Shown: positions 1 to 7,622 of the stretch, piece by piece
How positions within the stretch are numbered: the stretch's first letter is position 1
How the letters are laid out: every line of letters starts with the position of its first letter
Source: CBFGTV01 sp965652145
GTDB lineage: Bacteria; Bacillota; Clostridia; Peptostreptococcales; Natronincolaceae
Reading direction: 5' to 3'
Length of the DNA: 16,256 bases
Assembly (NCBI GenBank): GCA_965652145.1
Contig: CBFGTV010000074.1
Location: 1-16,256, forward strand
Position numbers and translations under genes: made by a program
Notes under the pieces: model-generated
Database searches by the model: none
The model's input: the letters and a program-made list of their open reading frames with translations, nothing else
Told to the model about the DNA's origin: nothing

Positions 1-888
1 CTATCATTAAAAACTATTTTTATGAAGAGGATAAAAGAATACTAACCATCTGTGGGGCAGCCGGTACAGTTGGTGCCATCTTTAGATCCCCCTTAGGGGG
101 TGGTATATTCGTAGTTGAGGTGTTGTTTCGTTCATCTTTACACTATGCAGACCTCTTTCCAGCACTGCTATCTTCAACCATGGGGTTTGTAATTTACAGC
201 ATGCTGTCGAGCTCTGTACCTTTGTTTATTATCCCCGATTATCTGCCCAATGTTTACAATATCCCCTTTTTTATTTTAGCCGGAATATTAGCAGGACTGC
301 TATCATTAGTATTTATGGCAATCTTTAGATGGGCTCAAAATATTTTTAAAGGCTTACCATATCAAAAAAATCCACCCGCTCTTGGGAGGTGTTCTAACAG
401 GACTGATTGTCTATGTAATGCCCAGGGTAGGTGGAACCGGAAATCATGTAATCCAGGAAATGATTGATTTTAATCTGTCCTTTGGTATTTTGCTCCTATT
501 ACTGTTTGGTAAAATGCTGTCAACCTCCTTTACAGTGGCCTCTGGTGGTAGCGGCGGCCTTGTCATACCAGCTCTATACATAGGTGCCATCGCTGGTAAT
601 ATGATATCCTCCATTGCCGCCAATGGAGATATTGGCTTATCAGCTTCACTGGTAATAGCCGGAATGGCTGCCAGTCTGGCCAGTATTGCCAATGTTCCTA
701 TTGCTGCAACAATCATGTTGGTGGAAATGGTAGGCTTAAGACTGGGGGTTCCTGCCACCATTGGCAGCATAGTTGGTTATGCCCTTGGCCATAGCCAGGT
801 AATTTATGGTGTTACTAAGCCTGATCAATGGCAGTATGAGGAGATGGAGAAGTGGAGAAGGCATGACGCAAAGGATGACAGCCATTAA
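1..888 (+). pseudogene. ClC-family chloride channel/transporter, 5'-truncated by window, frameshifted
   Basis: This encodes the later part of a ClC integral membrane protein that moves chloride or other anions across the membrane. The reading frame starting at position 3 has the hallmark segment AAGTVGAIFRSPLGGGIFVVE, followed by hydrophobic helices. After about 362 the homology continues in the frame of position 361 (KIHPLLGGVLTG), with the selectivity loop SGGSGGLVIPALYIG and a long hydrophobic tail, ending at the TAA at 886-888. The two halves join cleanly if one A is removed from the A7 run at 364-370. The N-terminal third, with the usual G(K/R)EGP gating motif, lies outside the window. 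The glutamate pair of H+/Cl- exchangers (E202-E203 in E. coli ClC) appears as E-V, so the proton glutamate may be absent. The break could be a genuine pseudogene, slippage-prone phase variation or a sequencing error. Family assignment is firm; functional status is not. Confidence 0.85.
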
Positions 889-987
889 CATTAAGTTAAG
901 CTGCTTAATTTCTATTTTGAAGTATATAGTTATTAAATAAAAGAAATGGTGATTCTTCAAGGTAATATTGAGGAATTCATCCCGTAC

Positions 988-1032
988 TCCACAAGAAAAA
1001 CAGTATATGCTATAATTAATGAAGGAATTATA
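988..1032 (+). promoter_or_regulatory. Putative extended -10 promoter with overlapping inverted repeat
   Basis: TGCTATAAT at 1008-1016 is a perfect extended -10 hexamer. A weak -35 (TCCACA, 988-993) lies 17 bp upstream. The -10 forms the left arm of a perfect inverted repeat, TATAATT (1011-1017) and AATTATA (1026-1032), with an 8-bp spacer. This would place a possible repressor site over the start region. The DNA is AT-rich, so the palindrome could be chance. Confidence 0.45.
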
Positions 1033-1083
1033 GTAATCTATTAAACTGATTGATATAAAATAGCGGTGGAGGATTTAAGACCA

Positions 1084-1335
1084 ATGGCGAAAATAACTTT
1101 TCCTAATGAAAAAATCAGTGGCAGAGTTAATCATAAAAAAATCAATAAAATTAAGCGTGAGGCAATTTTACTGGAAAATCGATTTGTATGCCCCTTATGT
1201 TTTGAAGCAGACTATGATGTAATAAAATGTGAATTTGAAAAGAATTCAAATAAACCTATGCGATATACTGGAAAATGCAAAAAATGCAGTACAATCATAC
1301 AATATAATAAAGAAACTCCAAGAATCAATCTATGA
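1084..1335 (+). CDS. Small zinc-ribbon protein of unknown function
   Basis: An 83-residue basic, soluble protein. A CPLC pair (about residues 36-39) and a CKKC pair (about residues 64-67) form a treble-clef or zinc-ribbon-like four-cysteine site. The N terminus is rich in Lys/Asn, suggesting nucleic acid or ribosome contact, but I recognise no named family. I chose the ATG at 1084 because GGAGGA at 1068-1073 sits 10 nt upstream. The in-frame GTG at 1066 would lie over that ribosome binding site. The gene stands alone: its own promoter-like region is upstream and a strong terminator begins within its stop codon. Confidence 0.75.
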   Translation: MAKITFPNEKISGRVNHKKINKIKREAILLENRFVCPLCFEADYDVIKCEFEKNSNKPMRYTGKCKKCSTIIQYNKETPRINL

Positions 1336-1369
1336 AGCCTGTGAATTAACATTCAAGGCTTCTTTTTTT
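1334..1369 (+). terminator. Rho-independent terminator
   Basis: GAAGCC (1334-1339) pairs with GGCTTC (1357-1362). An inner TGAAT/ATTCA stem continues the hairpin, and seven T follow (1363-1369). The left arm overlaps the stop codon of the zinc-ribbon gene. A TTGACA at 1368-1373 abuts the T run, but I see no good -10 at the right distance. Confidence 0.85.
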
Positions 1370-1575
1370 GACACAAATTTGGATTTTTCTCTAAGTTTTT
1401 AGAGGATAACTAAAATAAATGTAGAATTAAAGTAAATATTAGGTTATTGTGGAGATATTATGTAAATGTACTTTAAGTTATTAGCAGCATAGATTGATCT
1501 ATTAATCAACAACAATTTATACATATTCGTGATTTCAAGGTTAAAAAATGTAAAACGAATGTGGGGGAATAAGAA

Positions 1576-3666
1576 ATGAAGCTGCTTATAAACCGGATAA
1601 AGGCATGTATAAAGGGTCAAAAGAGGGATTTTATTCATCAGAATAGTAGGGTGATTGATTTTAATGCTCATTATACGGCATCCAGAATAACAATTATCTA
1701 TTTTGTTTTAGGAGTCTCATGGATACTTCTCTCAGATAAAATATTATTGTTAATTTTCCCTGATAGCATACGCAGAATTGCCCTCTATCAAACCCTAAAG
1801 GGATGGAGCTACATGTTCCTTACTGCTGCTATATTATATTTTATTATAAAACAAAATATTAAAATATTTGAAACTGCCAGAATAGAGCTTAAGGAAAGCT
1901 ACGAAGAGCTGGAGACAACCCATGAAGAATTAATTGCTACAGAAGAGGAGCTTCGGGAAAAGCTAAAGGCCCTTAACCAGAGCCAAAGTGATTTAAAGCA
2001 GATAGAGGAACGATATCGACTGGCAATAGAGGGCTCGAATGATGGAATTTGGGATTGGGATTTAAAAAATAACACATTTGTATTTGATCGAACCAAGGTA
2101 ATGCTTGGCTATAAACCCGATGAGATTGAAAATGTCCAAAGCCAATGGTTTAACTTAGTTCATCCTAGTGATCTACAAAATATTGAACGGGAATTAAAAA
2201 ATCACTTTGAGAAAAAAATTTCCCATTATCGAAGTGAGTACAGGGTATTGGCAAAGAACGGAGAATATCGATGGATATTAAGCCGGGGACAGTCAATTTG
2301 GGACCAAGAGGGAAATCTAGTTCGTATGGCAGGTTCCCATACCGATATTACTGAAACGAAAGGAACCCAGGAAAGAATAAGACACCTGGCCTATATTGAT
2401 CCCGTAACAGGTCTATATAATCGTTTTTATTTTATAGAGCAGTTGGAGCAGGAATTAATAAACTGCAGGAAAAATGGCAAAAACATTGCCGTTCTTCTAC
2501 TTGATTTGGATGATTTTAAAAAAACCATTGACACCTTGGGGCATAGCTATGGAGATTTACTATTACATCGTGTAGGAGAGCAAATTAAGGCCTGTTTAGA
2601 CGACACCGGGACCCTGTGCCGTTTTGGCGGCGATGAATTTGTTATATTAAAACCCATTGAGGGAATTCGTGATGCTGTTTCACTAGCCGATAAAATCTTA
2701 GAATCCTTTAAAATGGGACTGTTAATTAAAGATTATGAGAGCTTTGTCAGTACCAGTATTGGTCTTGCTGTGTCACCTTTTCATGGAACAGATGCCGAAG
2801 GGCTACTGAAAAATGTTGAAGTAGCCATGTATGAAGCAAAGGAAAAAGGTAAAAACTGCTATTATGTTTTTAATGACAGACTTAAAACTGATTTTATGGA
2901 AAAAGCTAAATTAGAAACAGATTTACGCCATGCTATCGATAAAAAAGAACTAATTGTTTACTATCAGCCCAAAATTGATCTGAGGACAAATGAAGTTGTT
3001 GGCGGTGAAGCTCTAATTCGATGGTTGCACCCGCTAAAGGGGTTGATCGGCCCTTCTCATTTTATTTCATTGGCAGAGGAAAATGGTATGATACGTGCCC
3101 TGGGAGAATGGGTATTAAGGGAGGTCTGTCGGCAAAATAAGAAATGGCAAGAAAGTGGATTAAAGCTAATCCCCCTGGCAGTCAATATTTCTGCCAGACA
3201 ATTTCAGCAAAAAGACCTTGTTAAAACCATAAGGCAAATTCTGACGGAGGTAAACTTAGAACCCCATTGGCTGGAATTAGAGGTAACAGAAACAGTAGCC
3301 ATGCAGGATTTAAAATATACCATTAGAATACTAAATGAATTAAGAAAAATGAACATATCCATCGCCCTTGATGACTTTGGAACAGGGTATTCCTCACTAA
3401 ACTACCTGAAGCATCTGCCGATTAATACGGTTAAAATTGACAAGTCCTTTGTCCATGATATTCATGAAGATTCCAATGAAGCCATTATTGCCGATGCAAT
3501 TATCTCAATGGCCCATGGTATGCGGCTAACAGTTACGGCGGAGGGGGTTGAAACCAGGGAACAATTAATTCAGTTAAAGAAAAAGCATTGCGACTTTGCC
3601 CAGGGATATTATTTCTATAAGCCTATTCCCCCTGAGGACTTTGAAATACTATTGAGAAAGAGTTGA
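1576..3666 (+). CDS. Membrane PAS-GGDEF-EAL protein, probable cyclic di-GMP phosphodiesterase
   Basis: A 696-residue cyclic di-GMP signalling protein. Two membrane helices (about 37-60 and 74-92) enclose a very short external loop. A Glu-rich coiled coil (about 94-145), a PAS/PAC domain (about 143-265), GGDEF (about 268-430) and EAL (about 440-694) follow. The EAL half keeps the expected catalytic and metal residues: E478 of EAL, N537, E569, D599-D600 in DDFGTGYSS, K620, E656 and Q676. The GGDEF signature (351-355) is intact. However, the usual FKxIND segment reads FKKTID, losing the guanine-contacting Asn, and the RxxD inhibitory site is DDTG. I infer a phosphodiesterase in which the GGDEF domain is weak or acts as a GTP sensor, with the PAS domain reading an unknown cue. 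GGGGG at 1562-1566 is the ribosome binding site. Bases 1370-1575 upstream hold no gene and no clear promoter. Confidence 0.93.
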   Translation: MKLLINRIKACIKGQKRDFIHQNSRVIDFNAHYTASRITIIYFVLGVSWILLSDKILLLIFPDSIRRIALYQTLKGWSYMFLTAAILYFIIKQNIKIFETARIELKESYEELETTHEELIATEEELREKLKALNQSQSDLKQIEERYRLAIEGSNDGIWDWDLKNNTFVFDRTKVMLGYKPDEIENVQSQWFNLVHPSDLQNIERELKNHFEKKISHYRSEYRVLAKNGEYRWILSRGQSIWDQEGNLVRMAGSHTDITETKGTQERIRHLAYIDPVTGLYNRFYFIEQLEQELINCRKNGKNIAVLLLDLDDFKKTIDTLGHSYGDLLLHRVGEQIKACLDDTGTLCRFGGDEFVILKPIEGIRDAVSLADKILESFKMGLLIKDYESFVSTSIGLAVSPFHGTDAEGLLKNVEVAMYEAKEKGKNCYYVFNDRLKTDFMEKAKLETDLRHAIDKKELIVYYQPKIDLRTNEVVGGEALIRWLHPLKGLIGPSHFISLAEENGMIRALGEWVLREVCRQNKKWQESGLKLIPLAVNISARQFQQKDLVKTIRQILTEVNLEPHWLELEVTETVAMQDLKYTIRILNELRKMNISIALDDFGTGYSSLNYLKHLPINTVKIDKSFVHDIHEDSNEAIIADAIISMAHGMRLTVTAEGVETREQLIQLKKKHCDFAQGYYFYKPIPPEDFEILLRKS

Positions 3667-3703
3667 ATTGATCCTGGAAGGAAGAATGACAAAAGGGATT
3701 GTT

Positions 3704-3732
3704 CTGACACAACATCTTTAGTACAATATATA
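3704..3732 (+). promoter_or_regulatory. Possible SigA-type promoter for the ABC-F gene
   Basis: CTGACA (3704-3709) and TATATA (3727-3732) are 17 bp apart. An alternative pair is TTGTTC (3699-3704) with TACAAT (3722-3727), also 17 bp apart. Either would give a short leader to the ATG at 3766. Confidence 0.35.
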
Positions 3733-3765
3733 GTGATTCTAAAGATGAAAGCAGAGGAGAATAAA

Positions 3766-5322
3766 ATGAGTGTATTGACAGTGACTGACATGAGTCATGG
3801 ATTTGGAGCCAGAACTATTTTTCAAGAAGTATCCTTTCGACTGCTGAAGGGAGAGCATGTAGGTCTGGTGGGAGCCAATGGAGAAGGAAAATCTACCTTT
3901 TTAGACATCATCACAGGAAAGCTGATGCCGGATGCAGGAACGGTAGAATGGTCCAATCGTGTAACGGTGGGTTATTTAGATCAGCATTCGGTATTAACCA
4001 AGGGAAAAACCATTCGAGAAGCCCTAAGGGAGGCCTTTCAGGGAATGTTCGATTTAGAAGCTGAAATGCTTGAAATATATGAAAGAATGGCAGATGCTTC
4101 AGAGTCAGAGCTTACGAAGATGATGGAAGATGTAAGTGAAATACAAGCCATATTAGAAGGAAACAGCTTCTATATGATTGATTCAAAGATAGAGGAAATT
4201 GCCAATGGTCTTGGTCTTAGGGAAATCGGGCTGGATCGTGACGTTTCCGATCTCAGCGGAGGACAAAGAACCAAGGTGCTTTTAACAAAGCTCTTACTCC
4301 AAAATCCAACTATTCTCATTCTTGATGAGCCCACAAACTATCTGGATGTAGAACATATTGAATGGTTAAAGCGTTATTTAAAAAATTATGAGAACAGCTT
4401 CATACTGGTCTCCCATGATGTTCCTTTTATGAATGAAGTGGTAAATGTTATCTATCACGTGGAAAATGCCACCCTGACCCGCTATTCAGGTGATTATGAC
4501 CAGTTTATGAAACTCTATGAAATCAAAAAACAACAGCAGCAATATGCCTATGAGCGTCAACAGCAGGAGGTTGAACGCCTGGAGGATTTTATTGCCAGAA
4601 ACAAGGCTCGCATTTCCACCACCGGCAGAGCCAAGAGCCGACAAAAACAGCTGGATAAAATGGAAAGGATCGAGCGGCCCAGAGAAAAGATTAAGCCTAC
4701 TTTTCAATTTATAGAGGCCCGTACACCGGGAAAAATCATTTTTTCAGCTGAAAATCTTGTAATTGGGTACGATGAACCCTTAACTAAGCCTTTAAATGTA
4801 AGCCTTGAACGTGGAAAGAAAGTCGCCATTAGAGGAGTAAATGGATTGGGTAAATCAACTCTGTTAAAGACCCTATTGGGACAATTAAAACCAGTTTCGG
4901 GGAAGGTAGAGCTTGGTGATTATTTGTATCCTGGATATTTTGAACAGGAGAGCAGTCGTGATAACAATCAAACTGCCATGGAGGAAATATGGAACGAGTA
5001 CCCTGGCTTGACAAACTTTGAGGTGCGACAGGCCCTGGCCAAATGCGGTTTAAGCAATGAACATATAACAAGTCAAATGATGGTGTTAAGTGGTGGTGAA
5101 AATGCCAAGGTTAGATTATGTAAGCTGATGCTTAGGGAAATCAATTGGCTGGTACTGGACGAACCCACCAACCATCTTGATGTAGATGCAAAGGATGAGC
5201 TTAAAAGAGCTTTGAAGGAGTTTAAGGGGACTATTCTTTTGGTTTCCCATGAACCGGATTTCTATGAGGATTGGGTAACAGATGTCTGGAATGTGGAAGA
5301 TTGGACAACTAAAATTGTATAA
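3766..5322 (+). CDS. yfmM: ABC-F ribosome-associated ATPase, YfmM-like
   Basis: A soluble 518-residue protein with two ABC ATPase domains and no membrane segments, the plan of ABC-F translation factors. These bind the ribosomal E site and relieve stalling, or in some members protect against antibiotics. Domain 1 has Walker A GANGEGKS (36-43), LSGGQ (163-167) and DEPTNYLD (187-194). A charged, Gln/Arg-rich linker (about 246-312) is the P-site tether. Domain 2 has GVNGLGKST (357-365), LSGGE (441-445) and DEPTNHLD (465-472). Both catalytic glutamates are present. The ATG at 3766 is chosen because AGAGGAG at 3753-3759 precedes it; an in-frame GTG at 3733 has no such site. The length equals that I recall for Bacillus subtilis YfmM, and the opening MSVLTVTDMSHGFG resembles it, so I use that name with moderate certainty. 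It is monocistronic, with a strong terminator. Confidence 0.9.
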   Translation: MSVLTVTDMSHGFGARTIFQEVSFRLLKGEHVGLVGANGEGKSTFLDIITGKLMPDAGTVEWSNRVTVGYLDQHSVLTKGKTIREALREAFQGMFDLEAEMLEIYERMADASESELTKMMEDVSEIQAILEGNSFYMIDSKIEEIANGLGLREIGLDRDVSDLSGGQRTKVLLTKLLLQNPTILILDEPTNYLDVEHIEWLKRYLKNYENSFILVSHDVPFMNEVVNVIYHVENATLTRYSGDYDQFMKLYEIKKQQQQYAYERQQQEVERLEDFIARNKARISTTGRAKSRQKQLDKMERIERPREKIKPTFQFIEARTPGKIIFSAENLVIGYDEPLTKPLNVSLERGKKVAIRGVNGLGKSTLLKTLLGQLKPVSGKVELGDYLYPGYFEQESSRDNNQTAMEEIWNEYPGLTNFEVRQALAKCGLSNEHITSQMMVLSGGENAKVRLCKLMLREINWLVLDEPTNHLDVDAKDELKRALKEFKGTILLVSHEPDFYEDWVTDVWNVEDWTTKIV

Positions 5323-5372
5323 AAAAACGACTCAAATGAGGCAGTACTTTAGCCAATTTGAGTCGTTTTTTT
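5323..5372 (+). terminator. Strong hairpin terminator after the ABC-F gene
   Basis: A 12-bp perfect stem, AACGACTCAAAT (5326-5337) with ATTTGAGTCGTT (5356-5367), ends in seven T. The A run at 5321-5327 would also serve the opposite strand. The gene-free stretch 5323-5784 otherwise holds AT-rich DNA, a TATAAT at 5497-5502, another at 5580-5585, the structured leader at 5621-5705 and a direct repeat at 5740-5766. Confidence 0.92.
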
Positions 5373-5579
5373 ATATATTTCATCTACGACAACCGGTTAC
5401 ACCTCATTATGGCCATTGTTAACAAAAATTTTTTAAAAAAATTATTTATTTTTATTGTATTTATTTCTGATTGAATTCGTCGGTCTTATTGGCTCATATA
5501 ATTAACAATGCATAATATCAATAGTTACAAGTCGTAAACATGAGAAAAGGGAAGCAAATGGGCTTTTTTGGGCTAATAG

Positions 5580-5585
5580 TATAAT
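5580..5585 (+). promoter_or_regulatory. Candidate -10 box upstream of the protease leader
   Basis: A consensus TATAAT with no convincing -35 at 16-18 bp. Initiation here would give a leader of about 190 nt that contains the pseudoknot-like fold. Confidence 0.3.
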
Positions 5586-5620
5586 ATTTGAAATAATTTG
5601 AATTTTGCGCAATATAAATT

Positions 5621-5705
5621 TGTAGTGTAAATTTATGGTAAGGGACTAGCCACCTACAACGATTTTTGCTAGTCAAACCATAAGGAGGTGGAGGTGTGCG
5701 CTACA
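5621..5705 (+). ncRNA. Candidate structured leader RNA with H-type pseudoknot
   Basis: Three nested stems can be drawn by eye. The outermost is TGTAGTGTA (5621-5629) with TGCGCTACA (5697-5705), 9 bp with two G-U pairs. Inside it is TTATGGT (5633-5639) with ACCATAA (5677-5683), 7 bp. Innermost is GACTAGC (5644-5650) with GCTAGTC (5668-5674), 7 bp. The apical loop CACCT (5651-5655) is complementary to AGGTG (5686-5690), which lies between the 3' arms of the middle and outer stems. That arrangement would make a pseudoknot. It resembles the compact architecture of riboswitch aptamers, but it does not match a class I can name. It lies 80 nt before the protease start, so a role in protease expression is inferred. 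No folding or covariation search was possible. Confidence 0.5.
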
Positions 5706-5739
5706 TAAGAGAACCAACCGACTTGATAGTAACGATTAA

Positions 5740-5766
5740 CCTTTGAATTGCCGACCAGAGCAAAAT
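5740..5766 (+). repeat. 27-bp direct repeat, copy 1
   Basis: This matches 9020-9046 at 26 of 27 positions (G versus A at the sixth base). The core is TTGCCGACCAGAGCAAAAT. Looser similarity continues through the ribosome binding site of the protease (AGGAG, then ACAAA). The two copies enclose the protease and the HTH-TPR regulator. Confidence 0.9.
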
Positions 5767-5784
5767 AGAAAAGGAGGAAGACAA

Positions 5785-6933
5785 ATGAAAAGACTTTTAT
5801 CAATTATGCTAATTTTAGTATTATCCTTTGGGTTACTGATCCCTTCGGCGGTGTATGGAAATGAACAGGGTACCCAGGAATATCTTGTACAGTTCAAAGG
5901 TTCATCAGGGGTATCAGCCAGAGGCATGGCTACATCCTATGGTATTCAGGCGAAGCAGGTCAAACAAACTCTAGACATATTACCCGTACAGGTTCTTGAA
6001 TTAACACCAAGCCAAGCAAAGGCATTGGCCAGCAATCCCAATGTCGTAGCAGTAGAACCCAATGCAGAGGTTACCGCCTATGCTCAAACAGTCCCCTGGG
6101 GCATAACTCGAGTACAGGCTCCTCAAGCCCATGCAGCAGGATACAGAGGCGCAGGCGTTAAAGTTGCCGTTCTTGATACTGGAATTGACCGTTCTCATCC
6201 TGATTTAAACGTTAGGGGTGGATACTCAGTATTTACTGATAGCGCCAATTCTAACCCTTTCTATGATGGAGACGGTCATGGAACCCATGTAGCTGGAACA
6301 ATTGCAGCCTTAAATAATACGATAGGTGTTCTTGGAGTAGCCTATAACGTAGATTTGTATGCCGTAAAGGTATTAAATAATAATGGAGGCGGTACCTATG
6401 CCGGTATTGCCCAAGGTATTCAATGGGCAGTCAACAATGGAATGCATATCGTTAATATGAGCCTGGGGGGCCCTTCAAGCTCAACAATTTTACAAAACAT
6501 TTGCGATGCTGCCAATCAAGCAGGGGTTCTATTAATCGCTGCTGCAGGAAACAGTGGAAATGCCAGTGGAACGGGGAATTCCGTAGGCTATCCTGCAAGA
6601 TACGCTTCAGTAATGGCCGTAGCTTCTACCAATTCTAACAACGTTAGAGGCTCTTCTTCCAGTACAGGGCCAGCAGTTGAAATTTCAGCTCCTGGTGTCA
6701 GCATTTTAAGTACCGTTCCCGGTAATGGTTATGCAACTTATACCGGAACTTCCATGGCTTCACCCCACGTGGCGGGAGTAGCCGCCCTTGTAAAGGGTGC
6801 AAGACCTAACTTAAGCAATACCCAAATCAGACAGATTCTTAACAGCACTGCAACACCTTTAGGAAATTCAAATCATTATGGAAACGGTCTTGTGCAGGCT
6901 GTACCTGCCATTAATGCAGCATTAGCTTATTAA
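5785..6933 (+). CDS. Secreted subtilisin-like serine protease (S8) with I9 propeptide
   Basis: A 382-residue preproenzyme that cleaves peptide bonds outside the cell. Residues 1-25 are a signal peptide (MKR, hydrophobic core, cleavage after SAVYG). Residues about 32-100 are an inhibitor_I9 chaperone propeptide ending in VVAVEPNAEVTAYA. The mature enzyme starts near TVPWGITRV. The catalytic triad is complete: D131 (VLDTGID), H165 (GHGTHVAG) and S323 (GTSMASPHVAG), with oxyanion N256 (AAAGNSG). It has no C-terminal sorting or repeat domains, so it should be released. The ATG at 5785 is chosen because AGGAGG precedes it at normal spacing and the signal peptide begins there; the in-frame ATG at 5743 would add 14 hydrophilic residues. 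It is transcribed alone, after a long structured leader and before a strong terminator. The HTH-TPR regulator downstream is a plausible controller. Confidence 0.96.
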   Translation: MKRLLSIMLILVLSFGLLIPSAVYGNEQGTQEYLVQFKGSSGVSARGMATSYGIQAKQVKQTLDILPVQVLELTPSQAKALASNPNVVAVEPNAEVTAYAQTVPWGITRVQAPQAHAAGYRGAGVKVAVLDTGIDRSHPDLNVRGGYSVFTDSANSNPFYDGDGHGTHVAGTIAALNNTIGVLGVAYNVDLYAVKVLNNNGGGTYAGIAQGIQWAVNNGMHIVNMSLGGPSSSTILQNICDAANQAGVLLIAAAGNSGNASGTGNSVGYPARYASVMAVASTNSNNVRGSSSSTGPAVEISAPGVSILSTVPGNGYATYTGTSMASPHVAGVAALVKGARPNLSNTQIRQILNSTATPLGNSNHYGNGLVQAVPAINAALAY

Positions 6934-6963
6934 AAAATATAGACAATTAAGCCTTTAAGAGAG

Positions 6964-7005
6964 AAAGGGCAGAAGGGGAAGATGATTTCCCTTCTGCTCT
7001 TTTTA
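6964..7005 (+). terminator. Terminator after the protease gene
   Basis: A long G-rich arm (GGGCAGAAGGGGAA, 6967-6980) pairs with TTTCCCTTCTGCTC (6986-6999). The loop is short and a TTTTT tract follows. Confidence 0.88.
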
Positions 7006-7267
7006 TACTATGCTATAAAATGTACAAAGTGCTGTTAAAATGCTGATAATAACAAAGGTCGAAGTATACTATATAATTGTACCCATACAAACATGTTACC
7101 TTAATAATAAAAAAATATTGGTAAAATAATACAATGTAAAACCATAGACCTATTGAAAAACCTAAATTCTTTAAAGATTAATAGAATAAAATATTTTATT
7201 GCAAAAAAATATTATATAATTTCTTTAGACAAGAACAAAAAAATTTGTTAATATAATTAAAAGTAAG

Positions 7268-7406
7268 CTAGTACTACGTCGTAGTTAAAGTCTGAGTGGT
7301 TTCCTGAGGAGAATTTTCATAGAATATGACAGATAAGGAAACCATATGGAGCAATATGACGTCTGACGACAACGAAGTTATATGTTTATTACGACGGGAT
7401 ACTAGT
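7268..7406 (+). repeat. Hairpin repeat element, unit A1
   Basis: The ends are CTAGTA (7269-7274) followed by CGTCGTA (7278-7284), and at the right TACGACG followed, after GGA, by TACTAG (7390-7405). These pair as 6 bp, a 3x3 internal loop and 7 bp. Inside, TGGTTTCCT pairs with AGGAAACCA (9 bp), and CATAT with ATATG. The right end resembles that of the 15449-15589 element (TTTA-TTRCGACRGG-TACTA). It occupies the gene-free stretch 6934-7622, whose remainder is AT-rich with no ORF of note. Function is unknown. Confidence 0.6.
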
Positions 7407-7470
7407 ATCCTGCGTCACTTAAAATTAAGCTTAACCCTGGCAAATCTTTTATATGACGCAAGGTACTAGT
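7401..7470 (+). repeat. Hairpin repeat element, unit A2
   Basis: The left arm ACTAGTATCCTGCGTCA (7401-7417) pairs with TGACGCAAGGTACTAGT (7454-7470): 15 Watson-Crick pairs, one G-U and one mismatch around a 36-nt loop. The left arm shares ACTAGTAT with the right end of unit A1, so the units overlap. It is identical over 17 nt to 15452-15468. The lower stem here is TGCGTCA/TGACGCA, against CGTCGTA/TACGACG in A1, a compensatory change. Confidence 0.7.
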
Positions 7471-7553
7471 AAAAGACACAATAGAATAATTATCTTGAAA
7501 TTGGATAATACTTGAAAAATAACACTGACAAAGAGTTATTTCATTATGTTCAA

Positions 7554-7597
7554 CACTTCAAGGGTATTTGAACTACCCTTTGAGTGCAATATATAAT
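7554..7597 (+). promoter_or_regulatory. Promoter of the HTH-TPR gene with operator-like palindrome
   Basis: The -35 TTGAAC (7568-7573) and -10 TATAAT (7592-7597) are 18 bp apart. Over the -35 lies the inverted repeat CACTTCAAGGGTA (7554-7566) / TACCCTTTGAGTG (7574-7586), with two mismatches and a 7-bp centre that includes most of the -35. Transcription would begin near 7604, immediately before the GGAGGGAGGG ribosome binding site. Binding of a dimeric HTH protein here would block RNA polymerase, so autoregulation by the downstream product is the simplest reading. Confidence 0.65.
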
Positions 7598-7622
7598 AGT
7601 ATTTAAGGAGGGAGGGAAATAT

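Noticed and set aside
4517..4714. A + strand 65-codon frame inside the ABC-F gene.
   Set aside because: It is an out-of-frame shadow of the linker region, with no initiation signal.
5711..5760. A c-di-GMP-II aptamer, suggested by AACCGAC and TTTGAATTG near the protease.
   Set aside because: The conserved GGGCAC...GUGC helix and the flanking order of motifs are missing. Only short fragments agree.
7384..7407. A seven-codon frame (MFITTGY) as a pheromone for the HTH-TPR regulator.
   Set aside because: There is no ribosome binding site or export signal, and the frame lies within hairpin repeat A1.
7436..7470. A c-di-GMP-I (GEMM) riboswitch, suggested by GGCAAA and GACGCAA close together.
   Set aside because: The GACGCA is paired in a hairpin with TGCGTC upstream. 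The ACAGGGCAAACC element, the GAAA tetraloop stem and the second conserved helix are all absent.
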